Source: Williamwhitmania taraxaci (GTDB taxonomy: Bacteria; Bacteroidota; Bacteroidia; Bacteroidales; Williamwhitmaniaceae). From it: a stretch of 62,263 bases of DNA. The position numbers and the translations under genes were made by a program. Location of the stretch: assembly GCF_900096565.1 (NCBI RefSeq), contig NZ_FMYP01000015.1, positions 1 through 62,263 on the forward strand. Direction: 5' to 3'. Shown here one piece after another: positions 35,427-45,493 of this stretch. A model generated the notes under the pieces. The model did no database searches. It saw nothing but the letters and a program-made list of their open reading frames with translations, and was not told where the DNA came from. How positions within the stretch are numbered: position 1 is the stretch's first letter; each line of letters starts with the position of its first letter.

Positions 35427-37625
35427 CTACAGCAAACTATAGGTAACGGTAAGCCCAGCCATTACAATGGAAACCATGCTCATTAGCTTAATGAGGATGT
35501 TTAAGCTTGGTCCGGAAGTATCCTTGAATGGATCGCCTACGGTATCACCCACTACAGCAGCCTTGTGAGCATCGGAACCTTTACCGCCAAGATTGCCTTC
35601 CTCGATATACTTCTTAGCATTATCCCAAGCACCACCGGCATTCGCCATAAAAACAGCCAATACAAATCCGGCAGTTAAACCTCCTACGAGCAATCCCATA
35701 ACGCCCGAAACGCCAAAAACAACGCCAGTTAAAATGGGGACAATAATTGCCAGCATCGAAGGGAGAATCATGGCACGCTGAGCACCAAGGGTGGAAATAG
35801 CAACGCAACGCTCATAATCGGGTTCGGTTTCGCCAGTCATAATTCCCTTAATCTCGCGGAACTGTCGACGAACTTCTTCAACCATCTTTTGAGCAGCACG
35901 ACCCACAGCATTCATGGTAAGACCGCAGAACACAAAAGCCATCATTGAACCAAGGAACATACCTACCAGCACCTTTGGATTGATAAGGTTAATCTGGTAG
36001 TAGTTCATAAAGTCAGCAATGTCTGCCTTTGCCACTTCTACTGTTGTGCCATCGGTAAAGGTGAGCACGTGCTGACCAATACGGACAAGACCAATCTTAA
36101 CCTCTTCGATATAGGCAGCAAGTAAAGCCAGTGCAGTAAGGGCTGCAGAGCCAATGGCAAAACCCTTACCAGTAGCGGCAGTGGTGTTGCCCAACGAGTC
36201 GAGGGCATCGGTACGTTTGCGAACTTCCGGCTCAAGACCGGCCATTTCGGCGTTACCGCCAGCATTATCGGCAATAGGACCGTAAGCATCGGTGGCTAGG
36301 GTAATACCTAGCGTGGAAAGCATTCCCACCGCTGCAATTCCAATACCATAAAGACCCATGGATAAGTTTGCGAAGTCGAAACCAGATGCAAATAGGAAGG
36401 CTAGAATAATACCAACACCTACAGATAGCACAGGGATGGCAGTGGAAAGCATACCCAAACCCAAACCTGAGATGATAACGGTTGCTGGGCCTGTAGCGGA
36501 ACTACCAGCAACATCCTGTGTAGGTTTATACGATTGAGAGGTATAGTATTCTGTCGATTTTCCTATAACAATACCTACCAAGAGGCCAACTACCACCGAC
36601 ATGGAGATCCACTGCCAACGGTCGAGTCCAAGCCACCAAAGGATAAAAAAGGTAGCACCGGCAATCAGCACCGAACTTACATTTACACCAAACCCAAGGG
36701 CTGCAAGCAGCTGCTTCATGGTAGCACCCTCCTTGGTTTTCACGAGGAAAATACCAATGATGGAAAGCAGAATACCCACCGCAGCAATAAGCATGGGCGC
36801 AATAACTGCCTTAAACTGCAAATCGTAGCCAGCGCTAAGGTAAGCCGAAGCACCAAGAGCAGCAGTAGCAAGAATGGAACCACAGTAACTCTCGTAAAGG
36901 TCGGCACCCATACCAGCCACGTCTCCCACGTTGTCGCCAACATTATCGGCAATGGTAGCTGGGTTGCGTGGATCATCTTCGGGAATTCCCGCTTCCACTT
37001 TACCCACTAAGTCGGCACCCACATCGGCGGCCTTCGTGAAAATACCCCCACCCACACGGGCAAAGAGTGCTTGAGTAGAAGCACCCATACCAAAGGTTAA
37101 CATGGTGGTAGTGATAACAACCAACTTATGCGTTGCAACTGGTTCGTCCACAAAATAGTTTAGAACCAAATACCAAATAGAAATATCGAGCAGACCAAGC
37201 CCCACTACAACCAGACCCATAACGGCTCCACTACGGAAAGCTATCTTGAGCCCAGCATTAAGCGAAGTACGAGCAGCATTTGCAGTACGAGCCGATGCAT
37301 AGGTTGCGGTTTTCATACCAAAGAAACCCGCTAATCCGGAGAAGAAACCACCCGTAAGGAAAGCAAAGGGAACCCAGCCATTCTGTACGTGAAGACCGTA
37401 CGCTAAGAAGGCGAAGAATAGCGCCAAAATTACAAACACAATGGAAACAACCTTGTATTGTTGCCAGAGATAGGACATTGCACCGCGCCTTACATAGGAT
37501 GCAATTTTTTTCATAAGGTCCGTTCCTTCATCAGCTTTCATCATCTCGACAAAGAACTTCCACGCGAAGATCAATCCGATAATAGAAGCAATGGGAATAA
37601 TCCAAAAGATAGGATTTGCAATCAT
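35427..37625 (-). CDS. hppA: Membrane-bound ion-pumping pyrophosphatase, K+-dependent type
   Basis: The 732 residues have about sixteen membrane helices. The pyrophosphate site is visible in [32 protein letters not shown] and [17 protein letters not shown], each with its metal-binding acids, and again near the C-terminus in [19 protein letters not shown]. The determinant stretch reads [10 protein letters not shown], with Ala at the position that is Lys in K+-independent enzymes and Gly three residues on, so it belongs to the K+-dependent class, which includes Na+ and H+ pumps. It conserves energy from biosynthetic pyrophosphate. A GGAGG-like sequence lies just before the ATG. Confidence 0.95.
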   Translation of the reverse strand: MIANPIFWIIPIASIIGLIFAWKFFVEMMKADEGTDLMKKIASYVRRGAMSYLWQQYKVVSIVFVILALFFAFLAYGLHVQNGWVPFAFLTGGFFSGLAGFFGMKTATYASARTANAARTSLNAGLKIAFRSGAVMGLVVVGLGLLDISIWYLVLNYFVDEPVATHKLVVITTTMLTFGMGASTQALFARVGGGIFTKAADVGADLVGKVEAGIPEDDPRNPATIADNVGDNVGDVAGMGADLYESYCGSILATAALGASAYLSAGYDLQFKAVIAPMLIAAVGILLSIIGIFLVKTKEGATMKQLLAALGFGVNVSSVLIAGATFFILWWLGLDRWQWISMSVVVGLLVGIVIGKSTEYYTSQSYKPTQDVAGSSATGPATVIISGLGLGMLSTAIPVLSVGVGIILAFLFASGFDFANLSMGLYGIGIAAVGMLSTLGITLATDAYGPIADNAGGNAEMAGLEPEVRKRTDALDSLGNTTAATGKGFAIGSAALTALALLAAYIEEVKIGLVRIGQHVLTFTDGTTVEVAKADIADFMNYYQINLINPKVLVGMFLGSMMAFVFCGLTMNAVGRAAQKMVEEVRRQFREIKGIMTGETEPDYERCVAISTLGAQRAMILPSMLAIIVPILTGVVFGVSGVMGLLVGGLTAGFVLAVFMANAGGAWDNAKKYIEEGNLGGKGSDAHKAAVVGDTVGDPFKDTSGPSLNILIKLMSMVSIVMAGLTVTYSLL

Positions 37626-37981
37626 AGATTTCCTCCAGATTTAGGTTAAAAAGTTTTCAGGTTAGAAAACCCTAAATTATAAATTGTATCGATGCAGGGC
37701 AAGAACTTAAGCAAAATAATAAGAAAGAAGACGTTTTTATTATTGGATTAACCCTTGTTGCATCCAATACTGCCTACTTTTTCGTCACCTCCAATTTAAA
37801 TTGAAGGGAATAGAAACAATAGCGACCTTATAACACATATGCCTTTTATTTACTCGAAAAAATGCTGATATGCCAAGGAAAATTATAGCTGATTCAGCGA
37901 AACAACAACCCCCTCGTCACTACAAAAAAGTGGGCGGGAATACTCCCGCCCACCACTAAACTAAAAATACCTGAATCAAAC
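37626..37981. other. Intergenic region between hppA and the C25 protease gene
   Basis: The 356 bp contain the C25 protease terminator at 37924-37953 and, next to hppA, its GGAGGAAATCT leader. I could not find a good TAnnTTTG box for hppA. A small palindrome (CAATTTAAATTG) lies near 37793. No gene is visible. Confidence 0.5.
37924..37953 (-). terminator. Intrinsic terminator after the C25 protease gene
   Basis: A 10-bp G/C-rich stem (37930-37939 with 37944-37953), read leftward, is followed by six T (37929-37924). Confidence 0.92.
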
Positions 37982-40900
37982 CTATTCTACGATCAATCTT
38001 TTGCTAATTTTCTTCGCTCCTTCAAAAACAACCACGGAATAAGTTCCCTTAGCAAGTTGCGTTACTGGAAGACAAATTTCAAAAGCATTGTCTGGCTTAG
38101 CCTCTTGTTGGCTATACACCACTTTTCCATCCATAGCAATTACCATTAGCTGTACGTCGCCTAGGTAGCTGTCATTAAGTTGAAGTGTTGCGGTAGTCGA
38201 TGCTGGATTTGGGAAAATAGATAGAATGCTCGTTTCGGTAACAGGATCAGTAAACTCTTGTCTACCGCTTCCACGAGTTATCGCAACCGTATAGTCTTCT
38301 ACCTCACCGTAAGAGAAACTCTCGCATGCGGTAGGAGCAGCATTATACTTCATACTAATGCGCATACGGGTGTTAAGAGCAAGGTTTGCAGGAATAGTAA
38401 TTGTTCCCGAAACTGCAGCACTACCCGAATTACTAAATAATTCCTCACCCGAATCGGTAAAGTCACCATCGCCATTAATGTCGATCCATACTTTCCAAAA
38501 TTCACTGTAAGCCGAACCGGAGAAGCTCGGTGTAAGCGTCACTGCGTAGCTTTGACCTGCCGTTACACTTACTGTTTTTGCCGAAAAGTCGGTATATCCC
38601 GAAGCGGTAGAAACATTCTGGAACGAACCAATTACCACCTTTGAAATCCACTCATCGGTAGAACTATTGCCCTTCGATGTGCAGTAAGTTGTAGGTAATG
38701 GAGGTGTAGTTCCGCTAAAGGTAACCGTATAATCTTCGGCCTCACCATCGCCGTAGCTAGTACCGCAAGCAGCAGGAGCAGCGTTATACTTCATTACAAC
38801 CCTTAGACGAGTTGAACCTGTGGCTGAAGTAGGAACCGTTATGGTTCCGGTAACAGCGGCGGTTCCATTCCCACTGAAAACGAGTTCACCACTATCGTCG
38901 AAGTCGTAGTCATTGTTATAGTCGATATATACAGCCCAGTACTCGCTGTATGCTGAACTGGCAAAACCAGGAGTAAGCGTAACCGTGTTACTACCCGTTG
39001 CCAGTGCGATAATCTTGCTGGTATAGTCGGTATAGGCCGAACCTGCAGAACTATTGGTAAACGTGTTCATCGCAACTTTGGCAATCCACTCGTAAGAGAA
39101 ACGGGTAGAACCTACTGCACAATACGATCCACCAGCCGAAAGCGTGGTGAACTGTGTGGTAGCACTATAGGCCGACGTTCCGGACGCACAGGTTGCGCTT
39201 ACTTGGAAATCGTAGATACTGCTAGCCGTTAAGCCCGATAGGCTATAGCTGGTAGCAGTAATACTTGCTACGCTAGTCCATGCCGTTGCAGTGCTTAACT
39301 TGTAGCGAAGAGCATAAGACGTTGCCGAGGTTACAGCACCCCATGTGAGGTTGGCCGAGGTTTGAGCAATATTGCTTGCCGCTAAGCTGGCAGGAACTCC
39401 GCACGAAGCAGATGCGGTAGTAGTGAATTGTTTTGTTGCACTGTAAGCAGAGGTTCCAGAAGCACAGGTTGTCTTAACTTGGAAATCATACGTGCTATTA
39501 GCGGTTAAACCCGAAAGGTTATAGCTGGTTGCAGTAAGGCTCGCAACATCAACCCAGGTGGTAGCACTACTTAGCTTGTAACGTAACCCGTAAGAAGACG
39601 CTGAGGTTACCGCTCCCCATGTTAGGGTGGCAGAAGTCTGAGCCACATTGCTAGCAACTAAGTTGGCAGGAACGCCACATGAGGTTGTTGCGGTTGGTCC
39701 ATTAGGATGGCTTGGAGTGCGCATATACACCGATGGATCACCAAAGATGGTCCAAGTATCAGCCATGTTCATACCGTCGGTGCTATACTCGTCAATCATT
39801 TGGAACATGCCATTTACAAACATGCCGCCATACAGCTTATAGGTATTGGCAACCAAGAGGTCGTTCATCTTGTCCTGAGCACACATTGGCGAAGCCCACG
39901 ACTGGTTAATGGTAGAGCCACAGAACACGAGTGCTCCGGTTGGTTGATTATTATAGGTTGCCCTAAGCCATGTCTCGGCAAAGCAGGTTAACGATTTAAA
40001 GTTACCCACAACGCAAGCCACGGAAATTATAAATGGGTATTTATTCACATTGGTTAGTGCACTTACGTTAGCACTGGTGTAAACCATCGAAGCCCAACTC
40101 GTGTTGGATCCATGTCCTACATAGTTAATAATACCAGTACCATTGTTAATAAGGGTTGAAAGCGACGATGCACTTCCACCATTTTGATAGCAGTTGCTGA
40201 TGGTGTAGCCATAGCCTTGTAGGTCGGTCTTTATGTTGCCCATGTGAACTTCATCGCTTTCGCCATCATCGCCACCTGTGCCACCTTCGTTCGAAGCAAT
40301 ACCAACACCTTTCGAGATGGAAGCATCACTCGCAGAGAGGTCACGCTCGTAGTATATGGTTCTATTCACCTGAGTGGTAACTTGCGCCTCTGTTTCTGCA
40401 GAGAAACGACCTACAAAAATATCGAGGTAGTGATCACTTCCAACGATATATCCGTAGTTGTTGTCCGAATCGCCGGCAGTTGTGGAAGAGGTAGGCACCT
40501 GCGCGTTATCACCAACAAGCAAAAGGAAGGTTAATCCGTTTTGGTTATAATAGTTGGTAACATAAGTCTTTAGTGCAGCGGCACTGCCAATAGTAGCATA
40601 GTCTACAACCTGTGTTTGAATTCCAATAGAATTCTTCCAAGCCACAAATGGTGCAATCTCATCCATATAGGAAGCAGGGCAAATGATAAGCATCTTACCA
40701 CCCGTTTCTCCAATTGGAGTATAGCGACTACTGCTGTAGTTTAGAAAGTGATTTGCGTACAAAGGAGCAAATGTGCCATCCACTTCCGAGAGAGAAGCAG
40801 TGCGTTGTATTGCATTTACAGTGGAATTTCCTTTAGCAATCAACTTTACCGTAATACCCTTGTAAATACGAACCGTTTTGGTTACCGGATTATACTGAAT

Positions 40901-41389
40901 TGGGTTGAACGAGATTGCTTGTCCTCGAAAATCTCTGATAATGTAGGGCGAAGCGAGTGTTGCGAGTTCTTCAGGATAGAACTTATTTTCCGTATACTCC
41001 TTACCAAAGGTGAACGGAATCTGTTGTGGATCCTTATCCCTTGTGATAACGCCCTTTGAGGGAGCAACAAGCACGTTGGTAAACTCTTCGAATTCGCCTG
41101 GAATTACCTCCATTACCATTTTAGCATTGTCGGGGATAATTACTGATCGTGTGTACTTTGGCAAATCTGGTGCACCTTTTTCTTGCAAGCGTGCGGCGTG
41201 CTCGAAGGTGTAGAGAAATGCCTCCCCTTGCGAAGTGGAAACGGTGGTGTGACCATAGGCCTCCATCTTAAAATCAACGCTGATGGCGTTGCCGGTTGAA
41301 CTTTGAAGCCGAACTTGTGCGGCAAGCGGCTGAATGAATCCCAACGCCATCATGGCCATTGCGGATACACGTGTAAAACGTTTGATCAT
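37982..41389 (-). CDS. Gingipain-like C25 cysteine protease with T9SS sorting domain
   Basis: The 1135 residues start with a signal peptide (cleavage after PLAAQ) and a propeptide-like region to about 215. The C25 peptidase domain follows. The catalytic pair is H426 in NYVGHGSNTSW and C459 in IISVACVVGNF, 33 residues apart as in RgpB. Two fibronectin type III repeats (about 566-750) and two GEVED-type repeats (about 755-1050) come next, and the C-terminal T9SS sorting domain begins SILSIFPNPASTTATL and ends KRLIVE. The protein should be secreted by the type IX system and attached to the surface, degrading extracellular protein; this suits a proteolytic, lysine-fermenting lifestyle. A clean terminator follows. 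Confidence 0.93.
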   Translation of the reverse strand: MIKRFTRVSAMAMMALGFIQPLAAQVRLQSSTGNAISVDFKMEAYGHTTVSTSQGEAFLYTFEHAARLQEKGAPDLPKYTRSVIIPDNAKMVMEVIPGEFEEFTNVLVAPSKGVITRDKDPQQIPFTFGKEYTENKFYPEELATLASPYIIRDFRGQAISFNPIQYNPVTKTVRIYKGITVKLIAKGNSTVNAIQRTASLSEVDGTFAPLYANHFLNYSSSRYTPIGETGGKMLIICPASYMDEIAPFVAWKNSIGIQTQVVDYATIGSAAALKTYVTNYYNQNGLTFLLLVGDNAQVPTSSTTAGDSDNNYGYIVGSDHYLDIFVGRFSAETEAQVTTQVNRTIYYERDLSASDASISKGVGIASNEGGTGGDDGESDEVHMGNIKTDLQGYGYTISNCYQNGGSASSLSTLINNGTGIINYVGHGSNTSWASMVYTSANVSALTNVNKYPFIISVACVVGNFKSLTCFAETWLRATYNNQPTGALVFCGSTINQSWASPMCAQDKMNDLLVANTYKLYGGMFVNGMFQMIDEYSTDGMNMADTWTIFGDPSVYMRTPSHPNGPTATTSCGVPANLVASNVAQTSATLTWGAVTSASSYGLRYKLSSATTWVDVASLTATSYNLSGLTANSTYDFQVKTTCASGTSAYSATKQFTTTASASCGVPASLAASNIAQTSANLTWGAVTSATSYALRYKLSTATAWTSVASITATSYSLSGLTASSIYDFQVSATCASGTSAYSATTQFTTLSAGGSYCAVGSTRFSYEWIAKVAMNTFTNSSAGSAYTDYTSKIIALATGSNTVTLTPGFASSAYSEYWAVYIDYNNDYDFDDSGELVFSGNGTAAVTGTITVPTSATGSTRLRVVMKYNAAPAACGTSYGDGEAEDYTVTFSGTTPPLPTTYCTSKGNSSTDEWISKVVIGSFQNVSTASGYTDFSAKTVSVTAGQSYAVTLTPSFSGSAYSEFWKVWIDINGDGDFTDSGEELFSNSGSAAVSGTITIPANLALNTRMRISMKYNAAPTACESFSYGEVEDYTVAITRGSGRQEFTDPVTETSILSIFPNPASTTATLQLNDSYLGDVQLMVIAMDGKVVYSQQEAKPDNAFEICLPVTQLAKGTYSVVVFEGAKKISKRLIVE

Positions 41390-41683
41390 TGTTTTGGGTA
41401 TTAGGTTTACAAATAGGTTTTTGGCGAGGGAAGCCCCTCTACTTATATATGCTCAAAACACCCAAAACGTGACAAGCTTTTTTCAACTATTTGCAAATTA
41501 TTATTTTCTTGCTGTCGAATGATCTGTAAAAACAGGCCTTACAGAAAACGCTAATTTTCCAAATTCAGCCATTCTTAAAATCTATTTTTAGCCTGAGAAA
41601 GAGAGGCTACCGCGATGCACACACCTATCCCAATTCGAGAACGGAAAAAAGATCAGCAAAGCCACACATGCAATTGCTCTCCC

Positions 41684-42574
41684 CTACTCAATCATTACCT
41701 TTTTGCTAAACGCAAATCTCGTTGAGGTTACGGAAACAATGCCTATACCGGATACTAAGCTGCTCTTTGAAATAGACTCGGAAGCACCTTGCAAAACAGA
41801 AAAGTTGCACTGTAACTTCCCGTCGGTGGTGTATAGCGCAACCGAAACTGGCTCGTAGGAATTGTTGGTTATAGCGAGGTTTCCGGCATTGGAGGATATT
41901 ACTACCTCCCGCTGCAAATCCTCATTATTAACGGAAGTAATAGTGCAACTGGACGTTTGAGAACGTTGGTAAATAAGTTGATCGGCTACACTGCTACAAA
42001 GGAGATAGAAATAACTTCCCGTATATAAGCAATCGGTGGGTTGCAGTAAGCCAAGCTTAGAACCAACCCCTTCAATCCAAACGGAGAACGTTTTACCATA
42101 ATCGCCCTGACTATTTAGATTCTTCGAGGAAACATAGAGCGTTTTTCTATCTACCCCTTGGTAGTTTATGACTTTAACGGAATCGACAGTCGTGGTTGAT
42201 GAACAGCACTGACCAGAACCCACGCTTGGCAGCTCAACAACATTACCAGCCGTCAGCGAAAAGTCGTATAGCAGCACCTCGCCGCTACTGGTATTGAGCC
42301 GATAAAAAACCTTCCCAGTGCCATCCTCGCGGAGGAAGCCCACGCTACTCCACTCCGTAGGCTTGGTAATGACAGAGAAGAGCAACTCGGTGTAGTTCTT
42401 CCCACCCACCTCAACAGTGCCACCAAATTTGTAGCAATTAGTGGTGCAAACATCACCAAGGCTAGCGCACTGCGCAATATTCCAAGTCTTGTTGGCTTCA
42501 ATAATGGGCTGCTGTGCTAAGACATGCATTGCGCAACCTAGAGTCAACAAACTGAAAATGATCTTTTTTATCAT
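41684..42574 (-). CDS. Secreted protein of unknown function with T9SS sorting domain
   Basis: I start at the ATG at 42574, giving MIKKIIFSLLTLGCAMHVLAQQ, a good signal peptide. The 296-residue protein has no enzyme motif I recognise. The body (about 25-210) is beta-rich with several Cys (CASLGDVCTTNC, SGQCCSSTTT), compatible with disulfides outside the cell. The last 70 residues (NAGNLAITNNSYEPVSVALYTTDGKLQC to KKVMIE) have the T9SS C-terminal sorting pattern. It lies upstream of the C25 protease on the same strand with a 294-bp gap, so it is a separate transcript or loosely linked. Confidence 0.78.
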   Translation of the reverse strand: MIKKIIFSLLTLGCAMHVLAQQPIIEANKTWNIAQCASLGDVCTTNCYKFGGTVEVGGKNYTELLFSVITKPTEWSSVGFLREDGTGKVFYRLNTSSGEVLLYDFSLTAGNVVELPSVGSGQCCSSTTTVDSVKVINYQGVDRKTLYVSSKNLNSQGDYGKTFSVWIEGVGSKLGLLQPTDCLYTGSYFYLLCSSVADQLIYQRSQTSSCTITSVNNEDLQREVVISSNAGNLAITNNSYEPVSVALYTTDGKLQCNFSVLQGASESISKSSLVSGIGIVSVTSTRFAFSKKVMIE

Positions 42575-42726
42575 AGCGTTATTTTGGTTAATCAAATATA
42601 AAACAAATTGCGTAAATATTCAAACGAACCAAAGCTAACCCATACCCATTGCAATGAACGATGGAACCCAAAAGGATTATGTAACTGTTCCACATTAATA
42701 CCAACCGTTGCGTTCCGGGCGACGCA

Positions 42727-43125
42727 CATTTGCCTTCGGGAAGTCGACGCATGCCTTCGGGAAGTCGACTCATGGCGTCGGGAAGCGCACATTTGCCTTC
42801 GGGTAGTCAACGCATGGCGTCGGGAAGTCGACGCATGCCTTCGGGAAGCATACATTTGCCTTCGGGAAGTCGACGCATGGCGTCGGGAAGTCTACTCATG
42901 GCTTCGGGAAGTCGACGCATGCCTTCGGGAAGTCGACGCATGGCGTCGGGAAGTCAACGCATGCCGTCGGGAAGTCGACGCATGCCGTCGGGAGGTCAAC
43001 GCATGGCGTCGGGAAGTCGACGCATGCCGTCGGGAAGTCGACGCATGCCTTCGGGAAGTCGACGCATGCCTTCGGGAAGTCAACGCATGGCGTCGGGAAG
43101 TCGACGCATGCCTTCGGGCGGCTCT
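42727..43125. repeat. 21-bp minisatellite, about 19 copies
   Basis: The unit is close to TTCGGGAAGTCGACGCATGCC, 21 bp, repeated without interruption with base variants at fixed places (GCATGCC/GCATGGC, GTCGAC/GTCAAC/GTCTAC, and three units with a CATTTGCC variant). Each unit holds the palindromes GTCGAC and GCATGC and the near-palindrome CTTCGGGAAG. Because the period is a multiple of three, long frames stay open on both strands. One rightward frame (42730-43224, TTG start) reads as MPSGSRR/MASGSRR heptads followed by a hydrophobic tail (GMALLLIGLLL). I regard the coding potential as a by-product of the repeat, but cannot exclude expression. It lies between a T9SS gene and a toxin-antitoxin pair. 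Confidence 0.92.
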
Positions 43126-43377
43126 CTAATCTCTTCGGTTAGCACTAACACCGCGTCGGGTATGGCTTTACTTTTAATAGGTTTGTTGCTGCATAAATGC
43201 TCGAGAAAAATAAAGTCGTGGTAGAAGAACCGCGGCCATTGGGTTGGCATGAAAATGAAAAAACAGTTCTTCTTTTGGTTCAATTTCTATTCAGCACTCA
43301 TTTCATGCTTTACCTCATCCCAATCCAAAAGAATAGAAGTCCCAATTAAAAACGAAACACAATACCATTAATATTCG

Positions 43378-43385
43378 TAATTTTG
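43378..43385 (+). promoter_or_regulatory. -7 box of the toxin-antitoxin pair (TAATTTTG)
   Basis: This is a TAnnTTTG match 48 bp before the antitoxin ATG. No -33 partner is evident. Confidence 0.4.
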
Positions 43386-43432
43386 AATCGATGTGCACAT
43401 CTCGGATTGAAAGAAATAAAACTGCACTTACT

Positions 43433-43660
43433 ATGAAACAAATTACCGTTACGATACCCAACAACAAGGAAGGCCTGTTTATCGAGTTGATGAAAAATCT
43501 CTCCTTCGTTAAAAAGGTTGAAACGACAGAAAGCACGTCTATTCCTGAATGGCATGAGGCCATTATCGACCAACGAACCGAAAACTATGTGAATGAGCCG
43601 GAGAGTTTTAAGGAGTGGAACGAGGAGAAAAAAGAGATAAACAAGAAGTATGGCCTATAA
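43433..43660 (+). CDS. Antitoxin of a ParE/RelE-type module
   Basis: I start at the ATG at 43433 (MKQITVTIPNNKEGLFIELMKNLSFVKKVE); an upstream ATG at 43391 would add 14 unlikely residues. The 75-residue protein has an N-terminal strand-helix unit and an acidic, flexible C-terminus (EWHEAIIDQRTENYVNEPE to EWNEEKKEINKKYGL), as expected for the toxin-wrapping part of an antitoxin. It overlaps the toxin gene by 11 bp. The pairing with a clear ParE-like toxin is the main evidence. Confidence 0.75.
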   Translation: MKQITVTIPNNKEGLFIELMKNLSFVKKVETTESTSIPEWHEAIIDQRTENYVNEPESFKEWNEEKKEINKKYGL

Positions 43661-43952
43661 GGTTATTCTTGATCCTGCCGTTAGCCATGATATTGAAGAA
43701 AGCATAGAGTGGTATAACAACGCACAATCCGGACTGGGAATTAAGTTCTACAGGCAGGTTGGTATTGCTATTAAAACGCTTCAGAAAAACCCCTTTGGAT
43801 TTGCCATTCGCTATAAGTCCAGCCGTACTGTCCTAGTGCAGAAATTCCCGTTTATGATTCACTTCTTTGTCGATACCGAAAAGGAAATTATTGTAGTTAC
43901 CGCCATTCTTCATACAAGCCGCAACCCAGAATTGTGGGGCACAATGGAATAG
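43650..43952 (+). CDS. ParE/RelE superfamily toxin
   Basis: The 100 residues have the RelE/ParE order: a first strand (YKVILDPAVSHDIEESIEWYN), two helices (GLGIKFYRQVGIAIKTLQKNP), then strands (FGFAIRYKSSRTVLVQKFPFMIHFFVD and IIVVTAILHTSRNPELW). The closing VTAILHTSRNP is typical of the ParE branch. Such toxins inhibit gyrase or cleave mRNA; the target cannot be told from sequence. It is coupled to the antitoxin gene by an 11-bp overlap. Confidence 0.85.
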   Translation: MAYKVILDPAVSHDIEESIEWYNNAQSGLGIKFYRQVGIAIKTLQKNPFGFAIRYKSSRTVLVQKFPFMIHFFVDTEKEIIVVTAILHTSRNPELWGTME

Positions 43953-44430
43953 ACATAATATAATTCTTAATGCAACTATTCTTTTGCAGCTTAGTTCGTC
44001 GCATGTCCATTAATTGATAGTATTTGCTTAAATCAGTGTTGATTTTATTTATGCATATTTTCATTGCATCAGTTCCCCTATTCTGCTCCTAAAAGGCTCT
44101 AAATGCAGAAATCAACTTTCGTTTCTATTTATCACTCCCTCTGAATTGTTTCTGCTCAATAGCCCCAGACTACAGAAACGCTCAAACGCAAATACAAGCA
44201 TAATTCTGTAACTATTCTTGCCAGTGCTACACAACCGGTATTCAAAAACGAGCAAGCTGTAACCACACAGCGCTATATTCGCCACAAATGAAAACAAAAT
44301 CTGCTTTACAGCTTAAAACTAAAAGCAAACATCCCCAATATGAACGAATTTGAAAATAAATCTTTAAGTTTGCACCTACTACTACAACGATTGTGAAAGA
44401 TTGATTTACGAGCAAAACACGAACGAGCAT
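43953..44430. other. Intergenic region before the lysine operon
   Basis: These 478 bp are AT-rich and contain no convincing gene. A TAAGTTTG -7 box at 44365-44372 lies 58 bp before the CoA-transferase ATG and is the best promoter candidate for the lysine operon. TTTG at 44349-44352 is too close to be its -33 box. Confidence 0.5.
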
Positions 44431-45078
44431 ATGGAAAAAATCATCTCGGCCGAAGAGGCAGCTAGCAAAGTAAAGGATGGCATGACGATTATGGTTGGCG
44501 GTTTTCTTGGAGCAGGATCGCCCGATACGCTCCTTGGCCTAATCGAAAAAAACGGAACAAAGAATCTTACCGTCATTTGCAACGACACCTCTTTTCCCGA
44601 TCGTGGACTGGGACGCCTTGTTGCCAACAAGCAAATAGCTAAGATTATCGTTTCGCATATTGGCACCAACCCTTGCACTGCCGACCAGATGAACAGTGGT
44701 GAAATGATTGTGGAGTTTAGCCCTCAAGGAACCCTTGCCGAGCGCGTTAGAGCCGGAGGAGCTGGCTTAGGCGGTGTGCTTACCCCAACTGGACTAGGAA
44801 CGATGGTTGCCGAAGGAAAACAGGTGATTAACATCGACGGAAAGGATTTTTTGCTTGAAAAACCTATCCGCGCCGACCTCGCCCTTATTTACGCTACCAC
44901 CGTGGATCATTCAGGCAACTGCGTTTACATGGGTACCACTCAAAACTTCAACCCATTGATGGCCACCGCGGCCGACATGGTAATTGTGGAGGCTGAAGAA
45001 ATTGTTGAGATGGGCAAACTCAACCCAGAGCAGGTAAAAACCCCGTCTATCTTTATCGACTACATCGTAAAAGCATAA
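44431..45078 (+). CDS. CoA-transferase subunit A (butyryl-CoA:acetoacetate type)
   Basis: From the ATG at 44431 the protein has 215 residues; the TTG ten codons upstream is less likely. It is a family I CoA-transferase alpha chain: DGMTIMVGGFLGAGSPDTLL, FSPQGTLAERVRAGGAGLGGVLTPTGLGT, and DLALIYATTVDHSGNCVYMGTTQNFNP. In lysine fermentation this enzyme moves CoA from butyryl-CoA to acetoacetate. The catalytic Glu is in the beta chain, encoded 15 kb away at 59999. It heads the lysine operon, 17 bp before kal. Confidence 0.93.
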   Translation: MEKIISAEEAASKVKDGMTIMVGGFLGAGSPDTLLGLIEKNGTKNLTVICNDTSFPDRGLGRLVANKQIAKIIVSHIGTNPCTADQMNSGEMIVEFSPQGTLAERVRAGGAGLGGVLTPTGLGTMVAEGKQVINIDGKDFLLEKPIRADLALIYATTVDHSGNCVYMGTTQNFNPLMATAADMVIVEAEEIVEMGKLNPEQVKTPSIFIDYIVKA

Positions 45079-45095
45079 CATAAAACCCTAACCAT

Positions 45096-45482
45096 ATGAA
45101 TAAGTCAATTATACGCGTAAGAATGAGTTCGCACGATGCTCACTATGGTGGAAACCTAGTGGACGGAGCTAAAATGCTTCAGCTGTTTGGTGATGTTGCT
45201 ACCGAACTACTCATCCGCAACGACGGCGACGAAGGTCTTTTCAAAGCATACGATGCCGTTGAGTTTATTGCCCCAGTTTATGCTGGCGATTATATTGAGG
45301 CTGTTGGCGAAATCACCAACATTGGCAACTCTTCCCGCAAAATGACCTTCGAGGCCCGCAAAGTAATTGTTCCCCGCCCCGATATTTCCGACTCCGCCTG
45401 CGACGTGCTCGACGAGCCCATCGTAGTTTGCCGCGCCAGCGGAACATGCGTAGTACCTAAGCAAAGCCAACGCAAATCTTAA
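45096..45482 (+). CDS. kal: 3-aminobutyryl-CoA ammonia-lyase
   Basis: The 128 residues form a hot-dog-fold protein, starting [27 protein letters not shown], with a middle [15 protein letters not shown]. This matches Kal of the lysine pathway, which removes ammonia from L-3-aminobutyryl-CoA to give crotonyl-CoA. It is followed 11 bp later by kce, whose product it uses. The normal length and the operon place make the assignment secure. Confidence 0.92.
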   Translation: MNKSIIRVRMSSHDAHYGGNLVDGAKMLQLFGDVATELLIRNDGDEGLFKAYDAVEFIAPVYAGDYIEAVGEITNIGNSSRKMTFEARKVIVPRPDISDSACDVLDEPIVVCRASGTCVVPKQSQRKS

Positions 45483-45493
45483 TCCCCATAGCC

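Noticed and set aside
42892-43083. Leftward frame of TSRRHAS heptads
   Set aside because: It is the reverse translation of the same minisatellite, with no start signal or non-repeat domain.
42727-43125. CRISPR array
   Set aside because: The units are contiguous 21-mers with no unique spacers, and no cas genes are near.
42608-43129. A 173-codon frame with REVDACL/REVDAWR heptads, resembling a coiled-coil protein
   Set aside because: It arises from the 21-bp repeat, which keeps frames on both strands open. Its start lies outside the repeat in ordinary intergenic sequence, and no homologous family is recognised.
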